Shown here piece by piece: positions 8,905-17,043 of a stretch of DNA of 64,000 nt; the stretch's first letter is position 1; each line of letters starts with the position of its first letter. Where the stretch lies: contig NZ_JAAGBB010000013.1 in NCBI RefSeq assembly GCF_018129085.1, forward strand, positions 1 through 64,000, given 5' to 3'. The translations under genes and the position numbers were made by a program. A model generated the notes under the pieces. It was given only the letters and a program-made list of their open reading frames with translations. It was not told where the DNA came from and did not search any database. This DNA comes from Plastoroseomonas hellenica (lineage in GTDB: Bacteria > Pseudomonadota > Alphaproteobacteria > Acetobacterales > Acetobacteraceae).

Positions 8905-9465
8905 ATGGCCCGCGTCCGCGACATTCCCTCGAGCGAGCTGCCGCCCGACCTCGCCGCGATCTATGAGCGTTTCGCCGCCGATTACGGCCCCTTCCGCAAC
9001 CAGGTCGCGGTCTTCGCGCATGTGCCGGCGGCGCTGCGCCATCTGATGGCGATGCTGATGGAGCTGCGCGAGGCGAAGACGCTGCCCAAGCGCTATCTGG
9101 AGATTGCGATCATCGTGGTCTCCAAGCTGAACGAATGCCACTACTGCGTCGCGCACCACACGCCCTTCCTGACGGTCGAGGGCATCTCGCCCGCCGGCAT
9201 CGACCGCATCCTCGACTACCGGGACCATCCGGAGCTCGACGAGGTCGACCGCGTCGTCGTCGAATGGGCGATCGCCGCCTGGGAGACGCCGAACCGCATC
9301 CGCGATGCGCTCTACCAGCGCCTGCGCGCGCATTTCTCCGAGGCGCAGGTGGTCGAGCTGGCCCTGCGGACGACGCTCTGCGGCTTCTTCAACCGCTTCA
9401 ACGACGCGCTGCAGATCGAGGAGGAGCAGGAAGCGCAGGCGCGCCTCGCCGCCGCCGGCGGCTGA
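8905..9465 (+). CDS. AhpD-like (carboxymuconolactone decarboxylase family) protein
   Basis: 186-residue helical protein with the AhpD-type redox motif LNECHYCVAHH around residue 74, i.e. ExxCxxCxxxH in effect. This motif acts in peroxidase or disulphide chemistry in the alkylhydroperoxidase family. The length and the second helical half (EVDRVVVEWAIAAWE) match the peroxidase-related or CMD-like subgroup. True carboxymuconolactone decarboxylases lack the CxxC pair. The gene stands alone and is convergent with the SnoaL-like gene. Confidence 0.85.
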   Translation: MARVRDIPSSELPPDLAAIYERFAADYGPFRNQVAVFAHVPAALRHLMAMLMELREAKTLPKRYLEIAIIVVSKLNECHYCVAHHTPFLTVEGISPAGIDRILDYRDHPELDEVDRVVVEWAIAAWETPNRIRDALYQRLRAHFSEAQVVELALRTTLCGFFNRFNDALQIEEEQEAQARLAAAGG

Positions 9466-9495
9466 CGCGGTGCGACGACGAGGCGCAGCTCCTGC

Positions 9496-9948
9496 TCAGG
9501 CAGCGGGCCTGATGAAGCCGAGCTGGGTGAGCGCGGTGACGCCATCATCGAGGCCGATCTCCTCGGCGATGCGGCCGTCCTTCACGCGCAGCACCGTGGT
9601 GCCGGTGAAGTGCATCTTCCGCCCGGTCGCGGCCGGCAGCCGGCCTGCCAGGAAGTCATCGAAGGCGGGGCCGGTATGGGTGCCGCCGCCTTCCCATTGG
9701 CCGACGACGTAATCGCCCTCCGCGATCAGCTCCGCCGTGCCCCAGAATTTCAGGTCGGGGAAGGCGCTCCGGAAGCCGGTCATGAAGGCCTTGATGTCGG
9801 CATGGCCCCGGCGCGGCGCGTGCAGCGAGTATTTCAGCAGCATGTCCGGTGCGGCGATATCGTCGATGACCGAGAGATTGCAGGTCTCGCCCCAGAATTC
9901 GGTGAACCAGCGGCCGACCACGGCCTTGTTGTCGTCCAGTCTGCTCAT
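9496..9948 (-). CDS. SnoaL-like polyketide cyclase family protein
   Basis: 150-residue protein of the SnoaL/NTF2-like alpha+beta barrel fold. Typical features are VGRWFTEFW near the start, ADIKAFMTGFRSAFPDLKF in the middle, GDYVVGQWEGGGTHTG, then GRKMHFTGTTVLRVKDGRIA. The start at 9948 follows an AAAGGG and removes a basic tail of 33 residues that has no homologous character. Members are epoxide hydrolases, cyclases or proteins of unknown function, so the reaction is not predictable. Confidence 0.85.
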   Translation of the reverse strand: MSRLDDNKAVVGRWFTEFWGETCNLSVIDDIAAPDMLLKYSLHAPRRGHADIKAFMTGFRSAFPDLKFWGTAELIAEGDYVVGQWEGGGTHTGPAFDDFLAGRLPAATGRKMHFTGTTVLRVKDGRIAEEIGLDDGVTALTQLGFIRPAA

Positions 9949-10059
9949 GCGAAAGCCCTTTCCTCTGGCATTGGTGTGCCGAGGATGGGCTCTGGTCCGC
10001 ATGGGCGCCTTCCGCTTCTTGCCCTCGCATCGGGCGCCGGTCTTCACCTCCGGGATGGT

Positions 10060-10326
10060 TCAGGGATTGCCGCCCTCCCGCGTCTTGCGGTCGCGGAGCG
10101 GCGCGACATCGGCGGGGCCGCCGCGCGTCTGCCCCTGTTCGGCCAGGCTGCCGGCCTGGGCCTCGCCCGGCGCCACGGGATGCTCGGGCATACCGGCCGC
10201 GGGATCCTCGCCGCGCTCCGTGCCCTTGCGGCCTTCGGCCTGGCGCCGGGTCGCGGGGTTCTGCCGGATGGGGGCGGGCTGGGCGCCCGGTTGCCTCGGG
10301 TCGGTGCTTGATGGCTTGCTGGTCAT
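10060..10326 (-). CDS. Small, disordered hydrophilic protein
   Basis: I do not recognise this 88-residue protein. It is built of Pro, Gln, Arg, Gly, Ala and Glu, with no Trp, Tyr, Phe or Cys, so it is predicted to be disordered. What supports it as a gene is a strong ribosome site, GAAGGAGG, five bases before the ATG. A second small gene on the same strand ends 24 bp upstream, so the two may be co-transcribed. Confidence 0.55.
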   Translation of the reverse strand: MTSKPSSTDPRQPGAQPAPIRQNPATRRQAEGRKGTERGEDPAAGMPEHPVAPGEAQAGSLAEQGQTRGGPADVAPLRDRKTREGGNP

Positions 10327-10350
10327 GGCGTCCTCCTTCGTCCCTGGTCG

Positions 10351-10497
10351 TCAGGAACGCGGCGGGTCATCCGGGGGCCGGGGCGCCTTCGGATCCGCCG
10401 CGCGGCGCCACCGACGCGGCACCACGCTCACGAATTCCAGCCAGTGCAGCAGCGCCAGGATCAGCACCAGCGCGACCACGGCCGCCAGCCATCCCAT
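10351..10497 (-). CDS. 48-residue single-span membrane protein
   Basis: This short frame begins MGWLAAVVALVLILALLHWL, one hydrophobic helix of about 20 residues. A basic stretch (VPRRWRRAADPK) and a Pro-rich tail follow, a layout that predicts an N-out or N-in single-span protein with a cytoplasmic basic tail. The ATG has a good ribosome site, GGAGGG, six bases upstream. It lies just upstream of the disordered 88-residue gene on the same strand. I know no family for it. Small membrane proteins of this kind often regulate a larger membrane partner, but that is conjecture here. Confidence 0.55.
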   Translation of the reverse strand: MGWLAAVVALVLILALLHWLEFVSVVPRRWRRAADPKAPRPPDDPPRS

Positions 10498-10652
10498 TCC
10501 GGACCCTCCGCGTCACCGGAAGGCAATGCATGGCGCCGGGCCGGCGTTGCATCACGCCGCGGATGCGCATCCGTCCTCGGGCGATCCCGGCTTTCGCAGC
10601 TTGGCCGTGAGGGGCAGGATGAGCCTTTCCCCGGCAAGGAGCCGCCGCCCGC

Positions 10653-11816
10653 ATGTCCGCCCTCGACAAGATCCGCCAGTACCACCCCGAGCTGACCGCG
10701 CTGCGCCGCGACCTGCATGCCCATCCCGAGCTCGGCATGGGCGAGCATCGCACGGCGGAGATCGTGGCCCGGCAGCTCGAAGCCATGGGCGTCGAGGTGC
10801 ATCGCGGCGTCGGCGGCACCGGCGTGGTCGGCGTGCTGCGGGGACGCCCGGGCAACCGCGCCATCGGGCTCCGCGCCGACATGGATGCGCTGCCGATTGA
10901 GGAACAGAACGACGTGCCGTATCGCAGCGGCACCAAGGGCGTGATGCATGCCTGCGGCCATGACGGGCACACGACGATGCTGCTGGGGGCGGCGAAGTAC
11001 CTGGCGGAGACGCGGAACTTCGACGGCACCGTGCACCTGATCTTCCAGCCCGGGGAGGAAGGCTGCGGCGGCGCGCTCGCGATGCTGGAAGACGGGCTGT
11101 TCGACCGCTTCCCCTGCGACGTGGTGTTCGGCATGCACAACCGCCCGGGCATGCCGGTCGGCGAATACGCGATCAGCGAAGGCCCGGCCATGGCGGGCGG
11201 CGCCTTCTTCGACGTAACCGTGCGCGGCAAGGGCGCGCATGGCGCGCATCCGGAAGCGGGCATCGATCCCGTCATCGCCGCCTGCCACATCGCGACCGCG
11301 GCGCAGACCATCGTCTCCCGCGTCGTGAACCCGGCCGACCCCGCGGTGATCAGCATCACCAAGATCGCCGGTGGTGATGCCTACAACGTCATCCCGGAGA
11401 CCGCGACGCTCGCCGGCACTGCGCGCTTCTTCAGCCGCAAGGTCGGCGCGCAGATCGAGGAAGGGCTGAAGCGCGTGGTCGAAGGCGTCGCCGCCGGCCT
11501 CGGCTGCGAGGCAAGCCTCGACTACCGGCTGATCTTCGCGCCGACGCTCAACGCCGCGGACCCGACCGACGCCTATGTGGCCGCGGCGACGGAGCTGGTG
11601 GGGGAGGCGAAGGTGACGCGCGGCAAGCCGCCCTCGATGGGGTCGGAGGATTTCTCCTTCATGATGGAGAAGGTGCCGGGCGCCTATATCCTGGTCGGCA
11701 ATGGCGAGGGCGCGATGCCGCACAACCCCCGCTACATGTTCAACGACGAGGCGATCCCCTTCGGCGCCGCGCTCTATGCCCGCATCGTCGAGCGCGGGCT
11801 GAAGCAGGAGGGCTGA
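10653..11816 (+). CDS. M20 family amidohydrolase (hippurate hydrolase type)
   Basis: 387-residue cytoplasmic M20D peptidase/amidohydrolase. Motifs in order are RRDLHAHPELGMGEHRTAE at residues 17-35, GLRADMDALP near 75, MHACGHDGHTTMLLGAAKY near 100, QPGEEGCGGALAML near 134, FGMHNRPGMPVG near 156 and SEDFSFMMEKVPGAY near 330. All metal ligands are present and there is no signal peptide. It likely removes an acyl or aroyl group from an amino acid. It ends before a hairpin and the GntR operon, and may belong to that regulon because a half-operator sits in the intergenic gap. Confidence 0.94.
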   Translation: MSALDKIRQYHPELTALRRDLHAHPELGMGEHRTAEIVARQLEAMGVEVHRGVGGTGVVGVLRGRPGNRAIGLRADMDALPIEEQNDVPYRSGTKGVMHACGHDGHTTMLLGAAKYLAETRNFDGTVHLIFQPGEEGCGGALAMLEDGLFDRFPCDVVFGMHNRPGMPVGEYAISEGPAMAGGAFFDVTVRGKGAHGAHPEAGIDPVIAACHIATAAQTIVSRVVNPADPAVISITKIAGGDAYNVIPETATLAGTARFFSRKVGAQIEEGLKRVVEGVAAGLGCEASLDYRLIFAPTLNAADPTDAYVAAATELVGEAKVTRGKPPSMGSEDFSFMMEKVPGAYILVGNGEGAMPHNPRYMFNDEAIPFGAALYARIVERGLKQEG

Positions 11817-11856
11817 CAGCGCGCCGTCCGCCGCCTTCCCCTGGATCCTGAAGGCC

Positions 11857-11877
11857 AACCGGGCGCGATGCCCGGTT
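11857..11877 (+). terminator. Hairpin after the amidohydrolase gene
   Basis: AACCGGGC, loop GCGAT, GCCCGGTT: a perfect 8-bp stem 40 bases after the amidohydrolase stop. There is no T-run, so it is a weak or Rho-assisted terminator, or simply an mRNA 3' end stabiliser. Confidence 0.5.
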
Positions 11878-11896
11878 GCGCGTGCATGGGCTCGTA

Positions 11897-12012
11897 AAAC
11901 ATACCAACCTGATCGCCGGGCCCAGGGCGCTGAGCTGACAGGTATGGACGGTTGGTAAGCTGTCACGGAGACATCAAGCAACCGACGCCCGACAGAAATG
12001 GTTGGTATGTTT
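11897..12012. promoter_or_regulatory. GntR operator: two 13-bp inverted copies plus a third half-site
   Basis: AAACATACCAACC (11897-11909) and its exact reverse complement GGTTGGTATGTTT (12000-12012) flank the promoter region of the GntR gene. A third, shorter copy GGTTGGTA lies at 11950-11957. The right copy ends 11 bases before the regulator ATG. Three spaced copies suggest cooperative binding or a repression loop, with autorepression the simplest reading. Confidence 0.75.
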
Positions 12013-12023
12013 CTGTCGTTCTC

Positions 12024-12779
12024 ATGGACGCCATCCTTGGATCCGGCCGATCGCCCCTCTGGGCGCGCGTCGCCGACGACCTCCGCCGCGCCATCCTGGG
12101 CGGCACCTATCCTCCCGGGTCCCAGCTCCCGAATGAGCAGGGGCTCATGCAGCTCTACCGCGTCAGCCGGAACACGCTCCGCCGCGCGGTGGCGGAGCTG
12201 GAGCTGCGCGGGTTGCTGCGTACCGAGCAGGGGCGGGGATCCTTCGTGCAGGAACGGCTCGACTATGCGCTGGGCGCGCGGACCCGCCTGACGGATAACC
12301 TGCTCGGCACGGGCCTCACCGCGAAGCGACGGCTGCGCGAGATGTGGCAGGTGCCGGCGTCACCCGAAGCGGCGGAGGCGCTCGGCATTCCCCTCGGCGA
12401 TCCGGCCTGGCGCGTCGTCTCGCTGCAATGTGTCGACGGCGCCGAGATCAACATCGCCACCTCCTGGTATTCCGCGCGCCGCTTCCCCGATTTCGACCAG
12501 CGCCGGCAGCAGGAGGAGAGCGTGACCAGGCTCTTCCGGAGCTACGGCATCCCCGACTATGTGCGCGCCTGGACGCGCCTCTTCGCCCGCCGTGCGACGG
12601 AGGCGGAGGCGCGCGCGCTGCGCCAGCCCGCCGCTTCCCCGGTGCTTGAGATCCACAAGCTTGATGCCGCGCCGGATGGCACGCCGCTCGCCTATGGCAG
12701 CGGCGTCTGGGCGGCGGACCGCGTCCAGCTCGTGGTGCCGGGGCCGGGTGGGACCATGATGGGGGAGGATCGCCGATGA
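12024..12779 (+). CDS. GntR family regulator with UTRA domain (HutC/PhnF type)
   Basis: 251-residue repressor. The winged helix lies at residues 12-76, with LPNEQGLMQLYRVSRNTLRR and the wing LLRTEQGRGSFV. A UTRA ligand-binding domain follows (EMWQVPASPEAAEALGIP and later SPVLEIHKLDA). The start at 12024 is chosen because upstream in-frame residues have no family character. No ribosome site is visible, so the mRNA may be leaderless or nearly so. The stop overlaps the next ATG by 4 bp. UTRA regulators respond to small metabolites such as histidine intermediates, sugars or phosphonates. Confidence 0.92.
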   Translation: MDAILGSGRSPLWARVADDLRRAILGGTYPPGSQLPNEQGLMQLYRVSRNTLRRAVAELELRGLLRTEQGRGSFVQERLDYALGARTRLTDNLLGTGLTAKRRLREMWQVPASPEAAEALGIPLGDPAWRVVSLQCVDGAEINIATSWYSARRFPDFDQRRQQEESVTRLFRSYGIPDYVRAWTRLFARRATEAEARALRQPAASPVLEIHKLDAAPDGTPLAYGSGVWAADRVQLVVPGPGGTMMGEDRR

Positions 12780-14314
12780 CCGGGATCACGCGCCGCACCG
12801 CGCTGGCGGCGGCCGCACTTACGCCGCTGTCCGGCTCTGCGCGCGCCCAGCCATCCGCGCCATCGGGTCTCATCATCGCCATGCCGACGCATCCCGAAGT
12901 GCTGGAGCCGGTGCTCGGCAACAACCTGCCGAAACTGCGCAGCCTGCCCAACCTCTTCGATGGGCTGCTCGCGATCGATGCGCGGGATGGCGTGCGCATC
13001 CGCCCCGCGCTCGCCGAGCGCTGGCGCCGCGTGGATGCGCGGGTGCTGGAATTCGATCTGCGCCGCGACGTCGTCTTCCATGACGGCAGCCCGATGACGG
13101 CGGAGGATGTCGTCTTCAGCCTGGGGCCGGAGCGCGGGCGCGGCCCGGGTGGCGCCGGCCGCACCGTGACGCCGCAGTACCTCTCGACCATCGAGCGCGT
13201 GGAGACGACCGGCCCGCATGCGGTGCGGGTGACGACCCGCGCGCCCGACCCGCTGATCGAGCAGCGTCTGGCGGGCTGGAGCGCGGAAATCGTCAGCCAG
13301 CGCGCCTTCCGCGCGGCGAGCGACTGGGATCGCTGGGCCGCGGCGCCGGTCGGCACTGGGCCCTATCGCATGGCGGAGAGCCGCACCGATGTCCGGCTGC
13401 TTCTGCGCCGCCATGACCGACATTGGGCCGGGCCGGCGCCCTATGAGAGCCTCGATTTCCGCATCGTGCCTGAGCTCGCGGCGCGCGTCGCCGGGCTACG
13501 CACCGGCGATTTCGACATCATCGTCGACGTCTCCCCCGACCTGATCCCGGAGGTCGAGCGCGACCGCCGCTTCCTGGTCGCCGGCGGCTCGATTCCCAAT
13601 GTGCGCTTCGTCAACTGCGACATCGGCCATCCGCTGCTCGCCGACGCCCGGATCCGCCGCGCCCTATCCTTCGCGGTGGACCGGGAGGCGATCGTCGCCG
13701 GCCTCTGGGTCGGGCGCACCGACATCCCGCGTGGCTTCCAGAGCCCGGCCTTCGGCGCCATGTACATCGAGGATTTCCCTTACCCGCGCCATGATCCGGA
13801 GGCGGCGCGGCGGCTGCTGCGCGAGGCCGGCTATGGTGGCGCGCCGATCCCCTACCGGGTGATGCCGAACTACTACCCGCTCGAGGTGCAGACGGCGCAG
13901 GTGCTGGTCGAGATGTGGCGCGCCGTCGGCATCGCGGTGCGCATCGAGGCAGTCGAAGGGCTGAGCCAGGCGCGGCGCCTGCCGATCCACGCCATGTGGA
14001 ACGAGAGCACCCTGATGTTCTACCCGGACCCGCTCAGCATGGCGTCGCGCAGCCACGGGCCGGGCGGGGTGTTCCAGCGCGCGCTGACCCGCTGGGCCAA
14101 TCCCGAGTTCAACGGGATCGCCGCCGCGCTGGAGACGGAAGGCGACCTGGCGCCGCGCCGCCGCCTGCACCGGCGCGCGCTGGAAATCCTCGATCACGAT
14201 GATCCGCCCTGTGTGATCCTGCACAACAACGCGGTGCTCTACGGCTTTCGGCGCGACATCTCCTGGCGTCCGGGCAGTAGCGTCGCCCTCGATTTCCGGA
14301 GACCAGCCGCATGA
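12776..14314 (+). CDS. ABC-type peptide/opine-like binding protein (SBP family 5), orphan
   Basis: 512-residue family 5 solute-binding protein (DppA/OppA-like). The signal peptide is Tat-like: MTGITRRTALAAAALTPLSG, then SARAQ. Family landmarks are PNLFDGLLAID, VFHDGSPMTAEDVVFSL near residue 105, GTGPYRMAES near 190, DFDIIVDVSPDLIPEV and ALSFAVDREAIVAG near 300. The gene lacks dppBCDF-type partners nearby. It overlaps both neighbours by 4 bp (GntR before, phosphoesterase after), so it is firmly in their operon. The ligand could be a peptide or another amphiphilic compound. Confidence 0.93.
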   Translation: MTGITRRTALAAAALTPLSGSARAQPSAPSGLIIAMPTHPEVLEPVLGNNLPKLRSLPNLFDGLLAIDARDGVRIRPALAERWRRVDARVLEFDLRRDVVFHDGSPMTAEDVVFSLGPERGRGPGGAGRTVTPQYLSTIERVETTGPHAVRVTTRAPDPLIEQRLAGWSAEIVSQRAFRAASDWDRWAAAPVGTGPYRMAESRTDVRLLLRRHDRHWAGPAPYESLDFRIVPELAARVAGLRTGDFDIIVDVSPDLIPEVERDRRFLVAGGSIPNVRFVNCDIGHPLLADARIRRALSFAVDREAIVAGLWVGRTDIPRGFQSPAFGAMYIEDFPYPRHDPEAARRLLREAGYGGAPIPYRVMPNYYPLEVQTAQVLVEMWRAVGIAVRIEAVEGLSQARRLPIHAMWNESTLMFYPDPLSMASRSHGPGGVFQRALTRWANPEFNGIAAALETEGDLAPRRRLHRRALEILDHDDPPCVILHNNAVLYGFRRDISWRPGSSVALDFRRPAA

Positions 14315-15192
14315 GCATCCCCATTGCCCGCGCGTATCCGCGCATCCTGCAGATCACCGACACGCATTTGGGGCAGGGCGATACCCAGGGCGCCGCGAAC
14401 TGGGCGATCATGGCTGCGCTGATCCGCAGGCTGAGCCCCGACCTTGTCGTGCATACCGGCGATCTGATGCTGAGCGATCCAGGCTCTGTCAGCGACCGCG
14501 CCACCGGCCATGCGGCGCTGGCGGCACTCGGCCTGCCCTTCCGCGTGACACCCGGCAATCACGACGTCGGCGACACGCCTTCCCCCAACGCCATCTTCGG
14601 CCAGGTGGTGAACCACGACTGGATTGCCGCCTGGTCTGGAACCTTCGGATCGGATCGCTGGGCGCTGGAGCTCGGCGTGTGGACGCTCGCCGGCCTCAAT
14701 GCGCAGCTCTTCGGCACCGGTTGGGTGGAGGAGGAAGCGCAGTGGGACTGGCTGGCGCGGCTGCTCGCGGAAGTCGCGCCGCGGCCGGTCGCGCTGTTCA
14801 TGCATAAGCCGCCCTATCTGGTGCAGTTCGGGGAAGAGCGCGACCAGGACCCGATGACCATCCCGGCCGTGGCGCGCGCCCGGCTGCGGCACCTCGCCAC
14901 CGGCAGCACGCTGCGGCTGATCGCCTGCGGCCATCGGCACGAGCATCGCGTCTATCTCGGCAGTGCGGAGGAACCCGCGGTGCTCTGGGCACCGCCGGTC
15001 TCCTTCGTCGGCCAGTATTCGGCGCCGGTGCCGGATGTCGGCGGCCATCCCGGCTGCGTCCTGCACACGCTGCTCGGGGACCGCATCCTGTCGCAGGTGC
15101 TGAGCCCGCCCGGGCTGTCGCGCTTCGATTCCAGCTTCCTGCACCGCATGCTGGAAGCGCAGCGCGCCGGGGCGCAGCATGCGGCGGCGTAG
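14311..15192 (+). CDS. Calcineurin-like metallophosphoesterase
   Basis: 293-residue dinuclear metal phosphoesterase, related to the CpdA/GpdQ class III cyclic-nucleotide or glycerophosphodiester phosphodiesterases. The signature is complete: ITDTHL (Asp17, His19), HTGDLM (Asp51), TPGNHD (Asn83, His84), the His in FMHKPPY near 167, and CGHRHEH near 208. It has no signal peptide and so acts in the cytoplasm. Its place between a binding protein and a TctC gene suggests intracellular cleavage of an imported phosphodiester, which is inference. Confidence 0.9.
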   Translation: MSIPIARAYPRILQITDTHLGQGDTQGAANWAIMAALIRRLSPDLVVHTGDLMLSDPGSVSDRATGHAALAALGLPFRVTPGNHDVGDTPSPNAIFGQVVNHDWIAAWSGTFGSDRWALELGVWTLAGLNAQLFGTGWVEEEAQWDWLARLLAEVAPRPVALFMHKPPYLVQFGEERDQDPMTIPAVARARLRHLATGSTLRLIACGHRHEHRVYLGSAEEPAVLWAPPVSFVGQYSAPVPDVGGHPGCVLHTLLGDRILSQVLSPPGLSRFDSSFLHRMLEAQRAGAQHAAA

Positions 15193-16144
15193 CCTGCTGG
15201 CGGCGCCGCTCGCCGCCATTCCGGCGGCGCGTGCCGCGGCGGAGCCCTGGCCCGGCCGCCCGATCCGCATCATCGTACCCTTCCCGCCAGCGAGCGGCGT
15301 CGACGCCACCGCGCGGTTGATCGCGGAGCCGCTGCGCGCCCTGCTCGGCCAGCCGGTGCTGGTCGAGAACCGCAGCGGTGCCGGGGGCAATATCGGCGGC
15401 GCGGCGGTGGCCGCAGCGGCGCCGGACGGCCATACCCTGCTGATCTCCTCGCCGGGGCCGCTCGCGGTCAACCAATTCGTCTACCGGCAGATGCCCTACG
15501 AGACCGACACGGCTTTCGCGCCGATCATCCTGCTGGCGCACAATCCGATGGTCATCCTGACCGCGCGGGAGCGGCCGGAGCGCAGCTTCGCGGATCTTGC
15601 CGCCGCCGCCCGGGTCGCCGCTGCGCCGTTGCGCTACGGCACCGCCGGTGCCGGCGGTGGCGGCCACCTGACCATGGCGCTGCTCTGCGCGCAGCAAGGG
15701 CTGGTGCTGGAACACGTGCCGTTCCGTGGCGGAGCACAGGCGCTGCTGGCGCTGGCCGCCGGGCAAATCGAATTCGCGATCGACGCGATCTCGGCCGCCT
15801 GGCCGCAGATCTCCTCCGGCCTGGTATGGCCGGTCGCGGTCACCGGCCCGTCGCGCTGGCCGCCGCTGCCGGAGGTCCCGACGGTCGACGAAAGCGGCGC
15901 GCCGGGCTTCGCTATGGCCGCCTGGACCGTACTCGCTTTCCCCGCCGCGACGCCGCCCGCGATCGTGGCGCGCATGAACCAGGCGGTGAATGCCGTGATC
16001 GCGGCGCCGGGGCTGCGCGCACAGCTTGCGCAGGGCGGCACGCTGGCGGGCGGCGGGACGCCGCAGCAGGCCGAAGCCTTCCTGCGGGCGGAGCGCATCC
16101 GCTGGCGCCGCGCCGTCGAGATCTCTGGCGCGACGGCAGATTAG
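15179..16144 (+). CDS. Bug/TctC family periplasmic binding protein
   Basis: 321-residue TTT receptor with the signal peptide MRRRSLLAAPLAAIPAARAA. The second clamp motif (VENRSGAGGNIGGAAVAAA) is normal. The first reads FPPASGVDATARL, with the family's Gly-Gly replaced by Ser-Gly, so ligand contacts may differ. It overlaps the phosphoesterase end by 14 bp and is the last gene of the GntR operon. No TctAB partner is nearby. Confidence 0.92.
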   Translation: MRRRSLLAAPLAAIPAARAAAEPWPGRPIRIIVPFPPASGVDATARLIAEPLRALLGQPVLVENRSGAGGNIGGAAVAAAAPDGHTLLISSPGPLAVNQFVYRQMPYETDTAFAPIILLAHNPMVILTARERPERSFADLAAAARVAAAPLRYGTAGAGGGGHLTMALLCAQQGLVLEHVPFRGGAQALLALAAGQIEFAIDAISAAWPQISSGLVWPVAVTGPSRWPPLPEVPTVDESGAPGFAMAAWTVLAFPAATPPAIVARMNQAVNAVIAAPGLRAQLAQGGTLAGGGTPQQAEAFLRAERIRWRRAVEISGATAD

Positions 16145-16157
16145 AGTTTGTTCCGAC

Positions 16158-16204
16158 GAGCAGATCCACGTCTCCGGCCGATGCCGCCCTCCGACGATCT
16201 GCTC
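16158..16204. repeat. Inverted repeat at a convergent gene boundary
   Basis: GAGCAGATC (16158-16166) and GATCTGCTC (16196-16204) are exact inverted copies, 29 bases apart, between the TctC stop and the stop of the HdrB-like gene on the other strand. The right arm runs into that stop codon. The same ATCTGCTCTAG word ends the DctM gene at 40684-40694. It may be a bidirectional terminator or a repeat remnant. Confidence 0.5.
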
Positions 16205-17043
16205 TAGATGGTCGGCTTCTTGCGCAGCTCCGCATCCAGGAAGCGCTCATAGGCGAGCTCGCCAACCGCCGCGATCCCGGCCTCGCCGATCGCGGCGCGC
16301 GGATCCGCGGCGTTGCGCCAGGCCTTGTAGCCATCCTCGGCCGGCCAGCCGAGGCTCTCGGCCAGCAGATGGATCCAGTTGGCGACGCCGACGCCCTGCC
16401 GTTCCAGACTCACGCTCTCCCGGTGGCAGGAATGGAAGATGGTGCAGAGCGTGTCGGCGCCGGTCTCCGCCATCGCCGCAAGCGTCGCGCGCTGCGCATC
16501 GGCCAGCGCGCCGGGCACCGCTGATATCGCGGAGCACATGTGCCCGGGCGCGCGATAGGGATGCTCGACGACCTCGAGGCCCGGGATCATCAGCAGGATC
16601 TCCGGGATCATGGCGTTGACCGGCACGCGCCCGTTGAAGCCGAGATGCGCGTGCAGCAGCACCCGCCGCTCGACGCGGCCTTTCAGCAGCGGCCGCAGCT
16701 TGTCCCGCCTGGCATGCAGCACTTCGCTGACATGCACGGTCTCGAAATTGGTTGGCGTCACCGGCGCCATGCTGTCCTGCATATTCATGTGGCAGGACGG
16801 GCACCAGGTGACGAGCGTCTCGCGACCCGTCGCGTTGAAGCCCTCGATGGTACGTTTCGCCATGCCTTCGTTGATGCGGGCGCTGGCATCCTTCGGGCTG
16901 CCGCAGCAATGCGCGGGGCCGCCGGAGGGCGCCGCATCCATGCCCACCGCCTCCAGCAGGCGCGTGGTGGTGCGGATGACCTCGCCATGGCGGGTCATGT
17001 TGCAGCCATACCAGAAGACCGCGCTGTCGGGCGTCACAGCCAT
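16204..17043 (-). CDS. HdrB-like CCG-domain protein with a degenerate second domain
   Basis: 279-residue protein of the heterodisulfide reductase B/cysteine-rich CCG family, usually a thiol-disulphide or lactate/glycolate electron-transfer subunit. The first CCG motif is complete: Cys14, Cys46-Cys47 and CPSC at 81-84. The second is broken: His131/His133 where the first Cys is expected, a single Cys170 in place of Cys-Cys, and Cys200/Cys206 spaced too far apart. So probably only one special [4Fe-4S] site remains. The ATG at 17043 overlaps the HdrC-like gene by 10 bp. It is third in a RidA-HdrC-HdrB operon. Confidence 0.85.
   Translation of the reverse strand: MAVTPDSAVFWYGCNMTRHGEVIRTTTRLLEAVGMDAAPSGGPAHCCGSPKDASARINEGMAKRTIEGFNATGRETLVTWCPSCHMNMQDSMAPVTPTNFETVHVSEVLHARRDKLRPLLKGRVERRVLLHAHLGFNGRVPVNAMIPEILLMIPGLEVVEHPYRAPGHMCSAISAVPGALADAQRATLAAMAETGADTLCTIFHSCHRESVSLERQGVGVANWIHLLAESLGWPAEDGYKAWRNAADPRAAIGEAGIAAVGELAYERFLDAELRKKPTI

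Noticed and set aside
10520-10560. Imperfect inverted repeat around ATGCATGGCGCC and GGCGTTGCAT
   Set aside because: Arms are broken by mismatches and offset; not convincing as an operator.
3354-12009. CATACCAAC shared by the hairpin element end and the GntR operator
   Set aside because: A 9-base match could be chance. No sign of hairpins at the operator and no TIR partner there.
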